Positions 9,710 through 18,141 of a DNA stretch of 64,000 bases are shown piece after piece. Source of the stretch: Lutibaculum baratangense AMV1 (GTDB lineage: Bacteria > Pseudomonadota > Alphaproteobacteria > Rhizobiales > Tepidamorphaceae); contig NZ_AWXZ01000039.1 of the NCBI RefSeq assembly GCF_000496075.1, positions 310,001-374,000 on the forward strand. Reading direction: 5' to 3'. Position 1 is the first letter of the stretch; every line of letters begins with the position of its first letter. The notes under the pieces were generated by a model. It was not told the DNA's origin. It searched no databases and was given only the letters and a program-made list of their open reading frames with translations. The translations under genes and the position numbers were made by a program.

Positions 9710-9832
9710 GTGCACCTTGTGAGCAGCCATGTCGTCAGCCAGTGTGCGATTTCAGGTCAAGTCACCTACATTGCGGATCGGGACATTGCAAACGAAAGCC
9801 GACCGCGACGGGAGGAACCCAGGATAATCCGG

Positions 9833-10354
9833 ATGCTTCAGCGACTCTTCCGCCCCGCCGCCCGTGACGCCGCCCGGCCGCTCTACGATGCCGTGGTGGC
9901 CCAGGCGCGACAGCCAGTCTTCTATGCCGAGATCGGTGTGCCCGACACGCCGGAAGGGCGCTACGACCTCATCGTCCTGCATGTGATCCTGGTCTTGCGC
10001 CGCCTGCGGGCGGAAGGAGAGGACGGGCGCCGCTTCGGGCAGCATCTCTTCGACACGCTTTTCCGCGACATGGATCGCAGCCTGCGCGAGATGGGCGTGG
10101 GCGATCTTATCGTGCCGAAGCGGATCCGGAAGATGGGTGAGGCGTTCTACGGACGCGCCGGGCGCTACGAGCCCGCTCTGGAGGCCCGCGACGAGGCGGC
10201 ACTTGCAGAGGGAATCGCCGCAAACATCCTGGGCCGCGATCCGGACGCCCAGGCAAGGCGGCTCGCGCAGTATGCACTTGCGGCCGAAGCGACGCTTCGG
10301 GATGCCGCCTACGACGACCTGCGCCGGGGCGAGCTCGCCTGGCCGACAGCTTGA
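9833..10354 (+). CDS. Ubiquinol-cytochrome c chaperone family protein (CBP3/UQCC1-like)
   Basis: This 173-residue cytosolic protein belongs to the family of mitochondrial Cbp3/UQCC1, which assists cytochrome b maturation in the bc1 complex. Key segments are YDLIVLHVILVLRRLR, GQHLFDTLFRDMDRSLREMGVGD (given here as separate pieces LFDTLFRDMD and LREMGVGD) and KRIRKMGEAFYGRA. The ATG at 9833 is chosen because upstream in-frame residues are not family-like. It is followed 10 bp later by the DUF177 gene and then plsX, a conserved alphaproteobacterial order. The molecular role in bacteria is inferred from the family. Confidence 0.88.
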   Translation: MLQRLFRPAARDAARPLYDAVVAQARQPVFYAEIGVPDTPEGRYDLIVLHVILVLRRLRAEGEDGRRFGQHLFDTLFRDMDRSLREMGVGDLIVPKRIRKMGEAFYGRAGRYEPALEARDEAALAEGIAANILGRDPDAQARRLAQYALAAEATLRDAAYDDLRRGELAWPTA

Positions 10355-10364
10355 GGAGCCGAGG

Positions 10365-10910
10365 ATGCCCCAGGACACCCTTCCGTTCAGCCACGCGGTC
10401 CGCCGCGACGAGGTCCCGGAGGGCGGGCTCGACCTCGAGCTGGTGCCGTCGGCTGCACAACGGCAAGCTCTGGCGACGTTCCTGTCCGTACCCGCGGTCG
10501 AATCGCTGAAGGCGAGCCTGCATGTCACGCGCCACGGCAAGGCCGGCCTTCGCGTTCGAGGCCATGTCGCGGGCGAGGTGGTGCAGACCTGTGTCGTGAC
10601 GCTCGAGCCGGTCTCCGAACCGATCGACGAGGCCATCGACACGATCTACGCGCCCGAGGGAAGCCCGGTGCTGCATGTCGAGCTGACACCCGAGGAACTC
10701 GCCTCCGAGGAATCCGACCTCGAGCCGATGGTGGGCGGCTCGATCGATGTGGGCGGGCTCGTGATCGAGCACGTGGCGATCGGGCTCTCGCCATACCCCC
10801 GCAAGGCCGGAGTCGAGTTCGAGGCCGTGGCCGAAGCGGGCGACGAACCGAAAGAGCCTTCGCCTTTCTCGTCGCTGGCGCGGTTGAAGGACGGCGAGAC
10901 GCGGGAGTAG
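10365..10910 (+). CDS. YceD/DUF177 family protein
   Basis: This 181-residue protein belongs to the DUF177 (YceD) family, associated with 23S rRNA or ribosome accumulation and usually encoded next to rpmF and plsX. Diagnostic parts are the central barrel-like region with VAGEVVQTCVVTLEPV and the acidic segment ELTPEELASEESDLEP. Only the first of the paired cysteines seen in many relatives is present (QTCVVT). The ATG at 10365 has a purine-rich GAGGAGCC upstream. rpmF is not between this gene and plsX, as is usual in alphaproteobacteria. Confidence 0.87.
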   Translation: MPQDTLPFSHAVRRDEVPEGGLDLELVPSAAQRQALATFLSVPAVESLKASLHVTRHGKAGLRVRGHVAGEVVQTCVVTLEPVSEPIDEAIDTIYAPEGSPVLHVELTPEELASEESDLEPMVGGSIDVGGLVIEHVAIGLSPYPRKAGVEFEAVAEAGDEPKEPSPFSSLARLKDGETRE

Positions 10911-11036
10911 CCATCGGTCCGGCGCCCGGTGCAGAAACCGGTTGAGTCCTGTCGTTCGTCCGCTATTGTCCCGCCACTCCGAGAGAGGCTTCCTCATTGA
11001 AAGCCATTCCCTTTTTTCTGCACTTTGCCGAGCCGG

Positions 11037-12104
11037 ATGTCGCGCAACGTTAGAATCTCCGTCGATGCCATGGGCGGCGACCACGGCCCAACGGTCGTGA
11101 TCCCCGGCGCCGCGATGCTGCGCGAGCGCTATCCCGACTCGAGCTTCGTGTTCTTCGGTGATCGCGCGCAGATCGAGCCGGTGCTTTCACGCCATGCCGA
11201 GTTGAAGGCCGTCTCCGAAGTTGCCCACACCGACGTCGCCGTCGCGATGGACGCCAAGCCCAGCCAGGCACTGCGGCAGGGCCGCCGGACCTCGTCGATG
11301 TGGCTGGCGCTGGAGGCGGTGCGGGACGGCCGCTGCGACTTCGCGGTCTCGGCCGGGAACACCGGCGCGCTCATGGCGATGTCGAAGTTCTGCCTGAAGA
11401 TGATGCCCGGCATCGAGCGTCCCGCCATCGCGGCGATCTGGCCGACCTTGCGGGGGGAGAGCATCGTTCTCGACGTCGGGGCGACGATCGGCGCGACGCC
11501 GGCGCAGCTCGTCGACTTCGCCGTGATGGGCGGCGCGATGGCGCGTGCCCTCTTCGGGCTCGAACGGCCCACCGTCGGGCTCCTCAATGTCGGTGTGGAG
11601 GAGGTCAAGGGGCTCGAATATGTGCGCGTTGCCGGCAAGATCCTGAGGGAAGGCGATTTCCCCCTCGATTATCACGGTTTCGTGGAGGGCGACGACATCG
11701 GCAAGGGAACCGTCGACGTCGTCGTCACCGAGGGGTTCAGCGGCAACATTGCCCTGAAGACCGCCGAGGGAACCGCTCGCCAGGTCTCGACCTATCTGAG
11801 GGCGGCCCTGAAACGCAGCCTCCTGAGCCGGCTGGGCTTCCTGCTCGCCTCCGGTGCGCTGAAGACAGTAAGCGAGAAAATGAACCCGAACCGAGCGAAT
11901 GGCGGGGTGTTCCTGGGCCTCGACGGGATCGTCATCAAGAGCCATGGCGGCGCCGATGCCGAGGGCGTGGCCGCGGCGATCTCCGTTGGCCGCGATATGG
12001 CGATCAACGAGCTCCAGGCGAAGATCGCGGCCGGCATCGAGCTGGCCCGGGCGATGGACGGAAGCGTGGCGGACGACATGGCCGGCGCGGCGGTGGCGAC
12101 GTGA
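11037..12104 (+). CDS. plsX: Phosphate acyltransferase PlsX
   Basis: PlsX converts acyl-ACP and phosphate into acyl-phosphate, the donor used by PlsY for phospholipid synthesis at the inner membrane. The 355-residue protein begins with [13 protein letters not shown] and contains [10 protein letters not shown], the family fingerprints. It ends with a helical segment around [16 protein letters not shown]. The ATG at 11037 is better than the in-frame TTG at 11025. Its stop overlaps the fabH start (GTGA), so acyl-phosphate and fatty-acid initiation genes are translationally coupled. Confidence 0.96.
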   Translation: MSRNVRISVDAMGGDHGPTVVIPGAAMLRERYPDSSFVFFGDRAQIEPVLSRHAELKAVSEVAHTDVAVAMDAKPSQALRQGRRTSSMWLALEAVRDGRCDFAVSAGNTGALMAMSKFCLKMMPGIERPAIAAIWPTLRGESIVLDVGATIGATPAQLVDFAVMGGAMARALFGLERPTVGLLNVGVEEVKGLEYVRVAGKILREGDFPLDYHGFVEGDDIGKGTVDVVVTEGFSGNIALKTAEGTARQVSTYLRAALKRSLLSRLGFLLASGALKTVSEKMNPNRANGGVFLGLDGIVIKSHGGADAEGVAAAISVGRDMAINELQAKIAAGIELARAMDGSVADDMAGAAVAT

Positions 12105-13078
12105 AGAAGACGCGCTCGATCGTGACCGGCACGGGCTCCTTCCTGCCCGAGCGCGTGCTGACGAACGCCGACCTCGCCAAGATCGTCGAAACCTCCGACG
12201 AGTGGATCACCCAGCGCACGGGCATCGAGGAGCGGCATATAGCGGGCGAGGGGGAGTTTACCTCCCATCTGGCGCTGAAGGCTGCGCGAGCCGCCCTGGA
12301 GAGCGCGGGCCGCACGGAAGCCGACATCGACCTGATCGTCCTCGCCACCGCGACGCCCGACAACACCTTCCCCGCGACTGCGGTTGCCGTGCAGGACATG
12401 CTGGGCATGCATCACGGCATGGCCTTCGACATGCAGGCGGTGTGCTCCGGCTTCGTCTATGCGATGGCCACCGCCGATCTCTTCATCACGGCCGGGCGCG
12501 CGCGCCGCGCTCTGGTGATCGGGGCGGAGACCTTCTCGCGCATCCTCGACTGGCAGGACAGAACGACCTGCGTCTTGTTCGGCGATGGCGCCGGCGCGGT
12601 GGTCCTCGAATCGTCCGAGGAGGAGGATGGTCCGCAAGGTCGTGGCATCCTCGGCAGCCAGCTCCGCTCGGAAGGACAGCACAAGTCGAAGCTCTATGTG
12701 GACGGCGGCCCCGGCTCGACCGGCACGGTCGGGCATCTGCGGATGGAGGGACGGGACGTCTTCCGTCACGCCGTCGGCATGGTGTCCGACGTCATCGACG
12801 GCGTCCTCAGTGAGGTCGGCCTGACGCCGGACGATATCGACTGGTTCGTGCCGCATCAGGCCAACAAGCGCATCATCGATGCCACGGCCCGCAAATTCGG
12901 TTGGCCGGACGAGAAGGTGGTCGCCACGATCGCGAAGCACGGCAACACATCGGCCGCTTCGATACCGCTGGCGCTCGACGTGGCGTGCCGTGACGGCCGC
13001 ATTTCCAAGGGCGACATCGTCATGCTCGAGGCCATGGGCGGCGGTTTCACCTGGGGCGCGGTGGTCGTGAGATGGTAA
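12101..13078 (+). CDS. fabH: Beta-ketoacyl-ACP synthase III
   Basis: FabH starts fatty acid synthesis by condensing acetyl-CoA with malonyl-ACP. The catalytic triad is intact: C115 in QAVCSGF, H252 in VPHQANKRI and N282 in KHGNTSAAS. The 325-residue length is normal. The start is a GTG overlapping the plsX stop by four bases, directly before [16 protein letters not shown]. ihfA follows 102 bp later. The substrate preference (straight or branched primer) cannot be read from the sequence. Confidence 0.97.
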   Translation: MKKTRSIVTGTGSFLPERVLTNADLAKIVETSDEWITQRTGIEERHIAGEGEFTSHLALKAARAALESAGRTEADIDLIVLATATPDNTFPATAVAVQDMLGMHHGMAFDMQAVCSGFVYAMATADLFITAGRARRALVIGAETFSRILDWQDRTTCVLFGDGAGAVVLESSEEEDGPQGRGILGSQLRSEGQHKSKLYVDGGPGSTGTVGHLRMEGRDVFRHAVGMVSDVIDGVLSEVGLTPDDIDWFVPHQANKRIIDATARKFGWPDEKVVATIAKHGNTSAASIPLALDVACRDGRISKGDIVMLEAMGGGFTWGAVVVRW

Positions 13079-13180
13079 CCCGCCGCCGGCGCGGTTGACC
13101 GTCTCAGAACATGGATCTAGCGTTGCGCGCGGTGAATTTTGCGGATGACCGCGGTGCACGAGGGGGCGGAGCCTGAGCCG

Positions 13181-13510
13181 ATGGGTGAACGGACTGTCAC
13201 GCGCGCGGATCTGGCCGAAGCCGTCTACCAGAGGGTGGGGCTTTCGAGGACGGAATCCTCGGAGCTCGTCGAGATGGTGCTCTCCGAGATCTCGGATTGC
13301 CTGGAGGAGGGGGAGACGGTGAAGCTCTCCTCCTTCGGCTCGTTCGTCGTCCGCGACAAGGGTGAGCGGGTCGGCCGGAACCCGAAGACCGGGGAGGAAG
13401 TGCCGATCGAGCCACGCCGCGTTCTCGTGTTCAAGCCGAGCGCCGTTCTGAAGCAGCGCATCAACGAGTCGCTGGTGAACGGGCAGAACGGCGACGCGAC
13501 CGAACGATGA
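13181..13510 (+). CDS. ihfA: Integration host factor subunit alpha
   Basis: IHF-alpha pairs with IHF-beta to bend DNA at specific sites in recombination, replication and transcription. The ATG at 13181 gives 109 residues. The HU/IHF fold is clear: [18 protein letters not shown], then [17 protein letters not shown] and the DNA-intercalating arm [17 protein letters not shown] with the key proline. An upstream ATG at 13145 would add 12 residues with no family support. It overlaps the MerR-type gene by four bases (ATGA), which is the usual operon in alphaproteobacteria. Confidence 0.95.
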   Translation: MGERTVTRADLAEAVYQRVGLSRTESSELVEMVLSEISDCLEEGETVKLSSFGSFVVRDKGERVGRNPKTGEEVPIEPRRVLVFKPSAVLKQRINESLVNGQNGDATER

Positions 13511-14169
13511 GCGAGAAGGCCCCCGAGGCATTCCGCACGATCAGCGAGGTCGCCGAGGAGCTCGATCTGCCGCAGCACGTGCTGCGCTTCTGGGAGACGC
13601 GGTTCTCGCAGATCCGCCCGATGAAGCGGGGCGGCGGGCGGCGCTACTATCGGCCCGAGGATCTCGATCTCCTGAAGGGGATCAAGCAGATCCTCTACGG
13701 CGAGGGCTACACGATCAAGGGCGCCCAGCGGATCCTGAAGGAACGGGGCGTTCGGCACGTCGCCGCGATCGGACGCGGCGAGGACCCTGACGCCGTCCAC
13801 GAGGTGCAGCCCCCGCCCACGCTGCGCGTCGGGCCCACGGATCCGCTGTCAGAGTACGCACCGAAGAAGCTGCGCCAGCACGTCGAGCCCCCGCTCGCCG
13901 AGACGGTGGAGCCCGAGCAGGATCCGGAGGATCCGGCCGAATTCGCGGGCGAGGAGCACGAGGCCGACCTCGATGTGGAGGAGCCGGCCCCCGAGGATGC
14001 CGACCCCGCCTGGGAGACCGACGAGGACGAGCTGCCGGAGCCGCCCGTCGCTGCAACGGCCCGGGCCCCGCTCGACGCGGAGGCGGTGAGGGCTCTCCGG
14101 GCCGTCTTGCGCGAGTTGCAGGACTGCCGCCGTATCCTGCAGGACCTTCGGCGCGAGGCCGACCTCTAG
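13507..14169 (+). CDS. MerR-family transcriptional regulator
   Basis: This 220-residue protein has a winged helix-turn-helix of MerR type at about residues 9-80 ([35 protein letters not shown]). A long acidic, proline-rich linker follows at about 95-185, then a short helical C-terminus ([19 protein letters not shown]) that could dimerise. No metal-binding cysteines are present, so metal sensing is unlikely. It is coupled to ihfA by a 4-bp overlap, a conserved pairing in alphaproteobacteria. The regulated genes are unknown. Confidence 0.9.
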   Translation: MSEKAPEAFRTISEVAEELDLPQHVLRFWETRFSQIRPMKRGGGRRYYRPEDLDLLKGIKQILYGEGYTIKGAQRILKERGVRHVAAIGRGEDPDAVHEVQPPPTLRVGPTDPLSEYAPKKLRQHVEPPLAETVEPEQDPEDPAEFAGEEHEADLDVEEPAPEDADPAWETDEDELPEPPVAATARAPLDAEAVRALRAVLRELQDCRRILQDLRREADL

Positions 14170-14280
14170 ATCACGGTGATTTCTGGTCGATTCGAGCAGA
14201 AATCATGAACGCGGCCGTTTCCAGCGGTTTGGAGCGGGATGCGGGCGGGAAACCGGTTCCCGCTTTTCCTCATCCCGCTC
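14164..14280. repeat. Palindromic intergenic repeat of a type remembered from Hyphomicrobiales, also a likely terminator
   Basis: Directly after the merR coding end are two nested hairpin units. The first has 9-bp arms TGATTTCTG (14177-14185) and CAGAAATCA (14197-14205). The second has outer 10-bp arms GAGCGGGATG (14232-14241) and CATCCCGCTC (14271-14280), enclosing an inner 7-bp stem GCGGGAA/TTCCCGC (14245-14263) followed by TTTT. The layout and the GGGAAACCGGTTCCCGC core match, from memory, a dispersed repeat common in Rhizobiales genomes. It lies between the convergent merR and chemoreceptor genes and the inner hairpin plus T-run can terminate merR. No second copy was seen in this window. 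Confidence 0.75.
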
Positions 14281-14316
14281 AGGGTCGGCACGGCCCGCCA
14301 CCGGTTCGCTTCGGCC

Positions 14317-16317
14317 TTAAAACTCCTCCCAGCCCTGGTCCTCGTTGGCGGGCTCCATGCGGAGCGCGGCGTTGCCGTGCGTGGCCGGGCGCCGGGCCGG
14401 CCGTGCGGGCGCCGGGCGCCGCGCCTCTGCCGGCTCTGCGCCATGCGCCCTCTGGGCCTCGCCCGTCAGGCGGAAGCGCGAGACGAGGCGGACGAGCTCG
14501 CCCGTCTCGTTCGACAGCGTGTGCGAGGCCGCCGTCTGCTGTTCGACCATCGCCGCGTTCTGCTGCGTCACCTGGTCCATCTGGTTGACGGCGGTGTTGA
14601 CCTCCGCAAGGCCGGTCGCCTGCTCCTGCGCCGAGGCCGAGATGTCGCGCACGATGGCGTTGATCTCGGCGACCTGCGCGGCGATCTCCTTCAGCGCCTC
14701 GCCGGTGCGGGCGACGAGGTCGACGCCCTGGTCGACCTGCGCGGTCGAGTTGTCGATCAGGCCCTTGATCTCCTTCGCCGCCTCGGCCGAGCGCTGGGCG
14801 AGCGCCCGCACCTCGCTCGCGACGACCGCGAAGCCCTTGCCGGCGTCGCCCGCCCGCGCCGCCTCGACGCCCGCGTTCAGCGCCAGCAGGTTCGTCTGGA
14901 AGGCGATCTCGTCGATCACGCCGATGATCTGCGAGATCTCCTTCGAGGACGCCTCGATGCCGCTCATCGCCTTCACCGCGTCGCCGACCACCGCGCCGGA
15001 CTGCTCGGCGAGCGACGTCGTGCGGCCGACCACGTCGCGGGCGTGACCGGCCCCGTCCGCCGTGCGCTTCACGGTCGCCGTGATCTCGTCGAGGGCGGCC
15101 GCCGTCTCTTCGAGGCTCGCCGCCTGCTGCTCGGTGCGCCGCGACAGGTCGTCGGAGGCCTGGCTGATCTCGCCCGTGCCCGAGCGGATCGCCGTCGTCG
15201 AGGCCGCGATCGTGCGCATCGCCTCCTCGAGCTGCGCCATCGCGCCGTTGAAGTCCGCCTTCAGCTGCTCGTAATTCGCCGGGAAGGCGCGCGCGATCCG
15301 GTAGCCGAGATCGCCGTCGGACAGCCGCGACAGGCCGCGGCCGATCTCGCCGACCACGATCTCCTGCTCCTCGGAGGCCGCGCGCCGGCTCTCCTCGGAC
15401 GCCGCCCGCTCGCTCTCGGCCTCCCGCCGCCGCTCCGCTGCCTCAGCCTCCACACGCAGCTTCTCCACGGCCGCCTGCTTCAGCCGGGAGACGGCAGCGG
15501 CCATGTGGCCGACGTCGTCCGAGCGCTCGAGGCCCGGGATGGAAACCTGAGTGTCGCCGTCCGCCACCCGGTCTATCGCGCGGGCGAGACCCTGAAGCGG
15601 TGCGAACATGCGCCGCGCGAGCCAGAGGGCCGCCGCCGCCATCAGGAGCAGGACGGTGGCGCTGATGCCCGCCATCTTCCAGGCCAGCGCGTCGACCGGT
15701 GCGAAGAACTCGTCCTGCGGGATGCCGACGTAAAGCACGCCCACCGTCTCGCCGGCGGCGTTCTTGATCGGGTCGTAGGCCGTGAAGAAGCTCGTGCCGA
15801 GGATGTCGGCCTCGCCGCGATAAGGCTCGCCCCGGACGAAGAGGGCGTCGTGCACGGCTCCCGGGGCAAGCTGCGTCCCCACGGCGCGCGACCCGTCGGG
15901 CTTCTTCACATTGGTGGACACGCGCGTGTCGCCCATGAAGATCGTGGCGGTGCCGCCGACGAGCTCCTTCACGCGGTCCACCGGCTCGTAGAAGCCGTTC
16001 AGGGCGGTGCTGCCCGCATAGAACGTCCCGTTCGCCACCCGGAAGTCGCGGCCATAGCCGCGCAGCACGTCCCATGCGACGGCCATGTTCGCCGCCTGGG
16101 TGCGCGTGGCCCGCTCCGCAGCCTCGCCGCGCATCGTGTAGTAAGCCGTCGCCTGTGCCGCGAGACCCAGCATCGTCAGTGCCGCGACCATCATGATCGA
16201 GATCTTCATCGGCAACGACGGATTCAGTTTCTTGATGACGTCTCGCAAAAGCCCCCAGCCCCCAGCTGCAAGTTGTTCGGATGACGGTGCGACTGACGTC
16301 CCACCGATGACTTGCAT
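14317..16317 (-). CDS. Methyl-accepting chemotaxis protein with periplasmic Cache-type sensor
   Basis: This 666-residue chemoreceptor has a cytoplasmic N-terminal stretch, TM1 at about residues 38-60, and a periplasmic domain of about 160 residues with the single-Cache-3-like GYGRDFRVANGTFYAG. TM2 lies near residue 220, followed by a HAMP domain. The signalling domain includes the hairpin tip EIAFQTNLLALNAGVEAARA and GFAVVASEVRALAQRSAEAA. The C-terminus ends in GWEEF, matching the xWxxF docking pentapeptide used by CheR/CheB. The start is uncertain: ATG 16317 overlaps an inverted repeat and has a poor Shine-Dalgarno, and another ATG lies about 36 codons inside (MKISIMM). The ligand is unknown. 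Confidence 0.93.
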   Translation of the reverse strand: MQVIGGTSVAPSSEQLAAGGWGLLRDVIKKLNPSLPMKISIMMVAALTMLGLAAQATAYYTMRGEAAERATRTQAANMAVAWDVLRGYGRDFRVANGTFYAGSTALNGFYEPVDRVKELVGGTATIFMGDTRVSTNVKKPDGSRAVGTQLAPGAVHDALFVRGEPYRGEADILGTSFFTAYDPIKNAAGETVGVLYVGIPQDEFFAPVDALAWKMAGISATVLLLMAAAALWLARRMFAPLQGLARAIDRVADGDTQVSIPGLERSDDVGHMAAAVSRLKQAAVEKLRVEAEAAERRREAESERAASEESRRAASEEQEIVVGEIGRGLSRLSDGDLGYRIARAFPANYEQLKADFNGAMAQLEEAMRTIAASTTAIRSGTGEISQASDDLSRRTEQQAASLEETAAALDEITATVKRTADGAGHARDVVGRTTSLAEQSGAVVGDAVKAMSGIEASSKEISQIIGVIDEIAFQTNLLALNAGVEAARAGDAGKGFAVVASEVRALAQRSAEAAKEIKGLIDNSTAQVDQGVDLVARTGEALKEIAAQVAEINAIVRDISASAQEQATGLAEVNTAVNQMDQVTQQNAAMVEQQTAASHTLSNETGELVRLVSRFRLTGEAQRAHGAEPAEARRPAPARPARRPATHGNAALRMEPANEDQGWEEF

Positions 16318-16334
16318 CCGGTCTTGCACCGGAT
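16316..16334. promoter_or_regulatory. Inverted repeat at the start of the chemoreceptor gene
   Basis: ATCCGGT (16316-16322) and ACCGGAT (16328-16334) form a 7-bp inverted repeat with a 5-nt spacer. It overlaps or immediately precedes the outermost ATG of the chemoreceptor. It could be an operator or an mRNA hairpin that masks the start; neither is established. Confidence 0.35.
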
Positions 16335-16388
16335 CCGGTTTCGGAATCTCTAAATTTGCGGCCCGGCGGTGCGAGCCCTGTCCGCCCC

Positions 16389-16416
16389 TTGCGCGGCGCG
16401 CGATGGCGGGTTAATC
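16389..16416 (+). promoter_or_regulatory. Possible promoter of tRNA-Pro
   Basis: TTGCGC (16389-16394), a 16-bp spacer and TTAATC (16411-16416) resemble a weak housekeeping promoter. It is placed so that transcription would begin about 14 bp before the mature tRNA. The match is imperfect. Confidence 0.35.
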
Positions 16417-16436
16417 ACACTCCGCCCGATGGGCAT

Positions 16437-16514
16437 CGGAGTGTGGCGCAGCCCGGTTAGCGCACTGGTCTGGGGGACCAGGGGTCGCAGGTTCAAATCC
16501 TGCCACTCCGACCA
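16437..16514 (+). tRNA. tRNA-Pro (anticodon GGG)
   Basis: A complete cloverleaf is visible: acceptor CGGAGTG/CACTCCG with discriminator A and an encoded CCA. The D arm is GCGC...GCGC, the anticodon stem CTGGT/ACCAG has loop CTGGGGG (anticodon GGG), and the T arm is GCAGG-TTCAAAT-CCTGC. It decodes CCC and CCU. Confidence 0.97.
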
Positions 16515-16686
16515 TCGCTTTTCCCGCCGAGAACGCATATTTCGTGAGCGCCGAGGCCTTGCGCCTCCGCAGATGCGCCATCCCGGCACGCGGTGTGCCG
16601 CGGCGGGTCGTCTTTCGCTAAAACCTGCACTAAATTGACCCGGCGAGGTTTAACTCGAGACAAGATCCGGGTGACATTGTGCGGGC

Positions 16687-16920
16687 ATGAAGGTTCTGCG
16701 GCTGATTCTCCCGATTCTCACCTGCTACGCGGCGGACCTCGTCGTGTTCGACGGGCAGTATTTCGGTCGATTCGCCATGCAGTTCGAGGCCGTCGCCGCG
16801 GCCAACTCGCTGACCGGCGCGGGTTCGGCCTTCGCGGGCGCGTGGCGCCCGCCGGATCCCGGGGCCTATCTCAGCGAGGCCGGCCTGTGCCGGATCGATA
16901 AGGCCCGCTTCGCCTGCTGA
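16687..16920 (+). CDS. Small protein, possibly exported, unknown function
   Basis: This is a 77-residue frame starting with ATG at 16687. The N-terminus MKVLRLILPILTCYAADLVV could be a short signal peptide or membrane anchor. The mature part contains two cysteines near the end (LCRIDKARFAC) and a conserved-looking GQYFGRFAMQF. It ends exactly where the convergent polymerase gene ends (TGATCA). I do not recognise a family. Its length, signal-like start and tight packing favour a real gene, but without homologues this is moderate. Confidence 0.55.
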   Translation: MKVLRLILPILTCYAADLVVFDGQYFGRFAMQFEAVAAANSLTGAGSAFAGAWRPPDPGAYLSEAGLCRIDKARFAC

Positions 16921-18141
16921 TCAGGGGGCGCGCCGATAGGCGTGCGTCGCGGCGATGAGGCCCCAGAGACATCCCACCACCAGGAAGTAGTGACGCCAGT
17001 GGTCGGTGTCGATGACGGCGCTGAGCAGGGCGAGAGGCAGGAACGTCGAGTAGGCGACGATCGTGTGGCGCTGCCACGGGGTCGGCACGAAGACGGCACG
17101 CGCCCCGAGTATGATCGTCGAAATGACGAGGGCGTAGTAGGCGAGCGCACCGCCCCAGCCGAAGGACATCAGCGCGTTGAGATAGGTGTTGTGGGGGTCT
17201 TCGGGAAAGTGCTTCGCGAACTGCAGCGGCCCTATGCCCAGAGGCTTCTCGAGGGCGAGGGCGAAGCCCCGCTCCCACCGCCCGAAGCGCCCTTCGTGGC
17301 CGGTGTCGTATTGCTGCGTGAGCTGGGCCCGCTCGGAGAACAGGGCCTGGACCTTCGGCACGGACAGAGCCGCGCCGAGCGCAGCCACGAGCGCCATCGC
17401 GCCGACGGCGATCACGATCAGCACCCTCAGCCGGGCGAAGATCGAGTGCGACAAGGCGAAGGTGAAGAAGGCGAGAAGCGCGCATGAGAGCACGAGGTGC
17501 CCCCAGGCGCCGCGCGAGAAGCTGAAGAAGACGGCCGCCACGATCGGCAGCATGAGCACCGCCCGCCACATCGCCTGGCGTAGGCTTCCCCGGAGGGCGC
17601 CGTCGGCAAGGAACAGGAACGGCAGGATGAGGAAGGGCCCGAGGACGTTCGGATCCTTGAAGGTGCCTCGCGCGCGACCGTACAGCACGAAGAGATCGGC
17701 CCCGCCGACGCCGAAATAGCCGAGCGTGCCGGTGATGGCCGGCACCATGGCCGCGGCCACGTAGGCCCAGCCGATGACGGCGAAGTTCTCCTCCGGCAGC
17801 TCCGCCACGAAGCTCGCATAGAGTATGGAGGTGCCGACGAGGAAGGCCGAGACGGCCATCCATGTCACGCCGTCCTTCAGCGGCTCGGTCTGCAGCATCG
17901 CCGGAATGCCGAAGGCGATGTAGGCCAGGAGCAGGAAGGTCATCGGCCAGAGTCGCGGGTGGATCCTGAGCCCTGTTCCGAAACAGACTGCGATCGCCAC
18001 GAAGGCCACGAGTTCGTGGGGCGACGGCTCGACATAGACGATGCCCCCGGCCATGACCATGGCGGCCATGACGAAACGCCTGGCGGAGAACGCCAGGCGC
18101 GAGAGCGAGAAATGCGGCTCGGCTGTGCGGGCGACGCTCAA
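16921..18141 (-). CDS. O-antigen ligase / Wzy-type polysaccharide polymerase family protein
   Basis: This 406-residue integral membrane protein has about 11 hydrophobic segments and the Wzy_C/WaaL fingerprint. That fingerprint is a large periplasmic loop with GRWERGFALALEKPLGIGP and the conserved HNTYLNALMSFGW, and an upstream motif GRARGTFKDPNVLGPFLI. Such proteins polymerise or ligate undecaprenyl-linked glycans at the periplasmic face of the inner membrane. Its start overlaps the end of the phosphotransferase gene by 4 bp, so both are in one operon. Polymerase is more likely than ligase given the exporter genes nearby; this is inference from context. Confidence 0.88.
   Translation of the reverse strand: MSVARTAEPHFSLSRLAFSARRFVMAAMVMAGGIVYVEPSPHELVAFVAIAVCFGTGLRIHPRLWPMTFLLLAYIAFGIPAMLQTEPLKDGVTWMAVSAFLVGTSILYASFVAELPEENFAVIGWAYVAAAMVPAITGTLGYFGVGGADLFVLYGRARGTFKDPNVLGPFLILPFLFLADGALRGSLRQAMWRAVLMLPIVAAVFFSFSRGAWGHLVLSCALLAFFTFALSHSIFARLRVLIVIAVGAMALVAALGAALSVPKVQALFSERAQLTQQYDTGHEGRFGRWERGFALALEKPLGIGPLQFAKHFPEDPHNTYLNALMSFGWGGALAYYALVISTIILGARAVFVPTPWQRHTIVAYSTFLPLALLSAVIDTDHWRHYFLVVGCLWGLIAATHAYRRAP

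Noticed and set aside
16350-16589. Minus-strand frame over tRNA-Pro that reads EWQDLNLRPLVPQTSALTG
   Set aside because: This is the well-known spurious product of the antisense strand of a tRNA gene and is not a protein.
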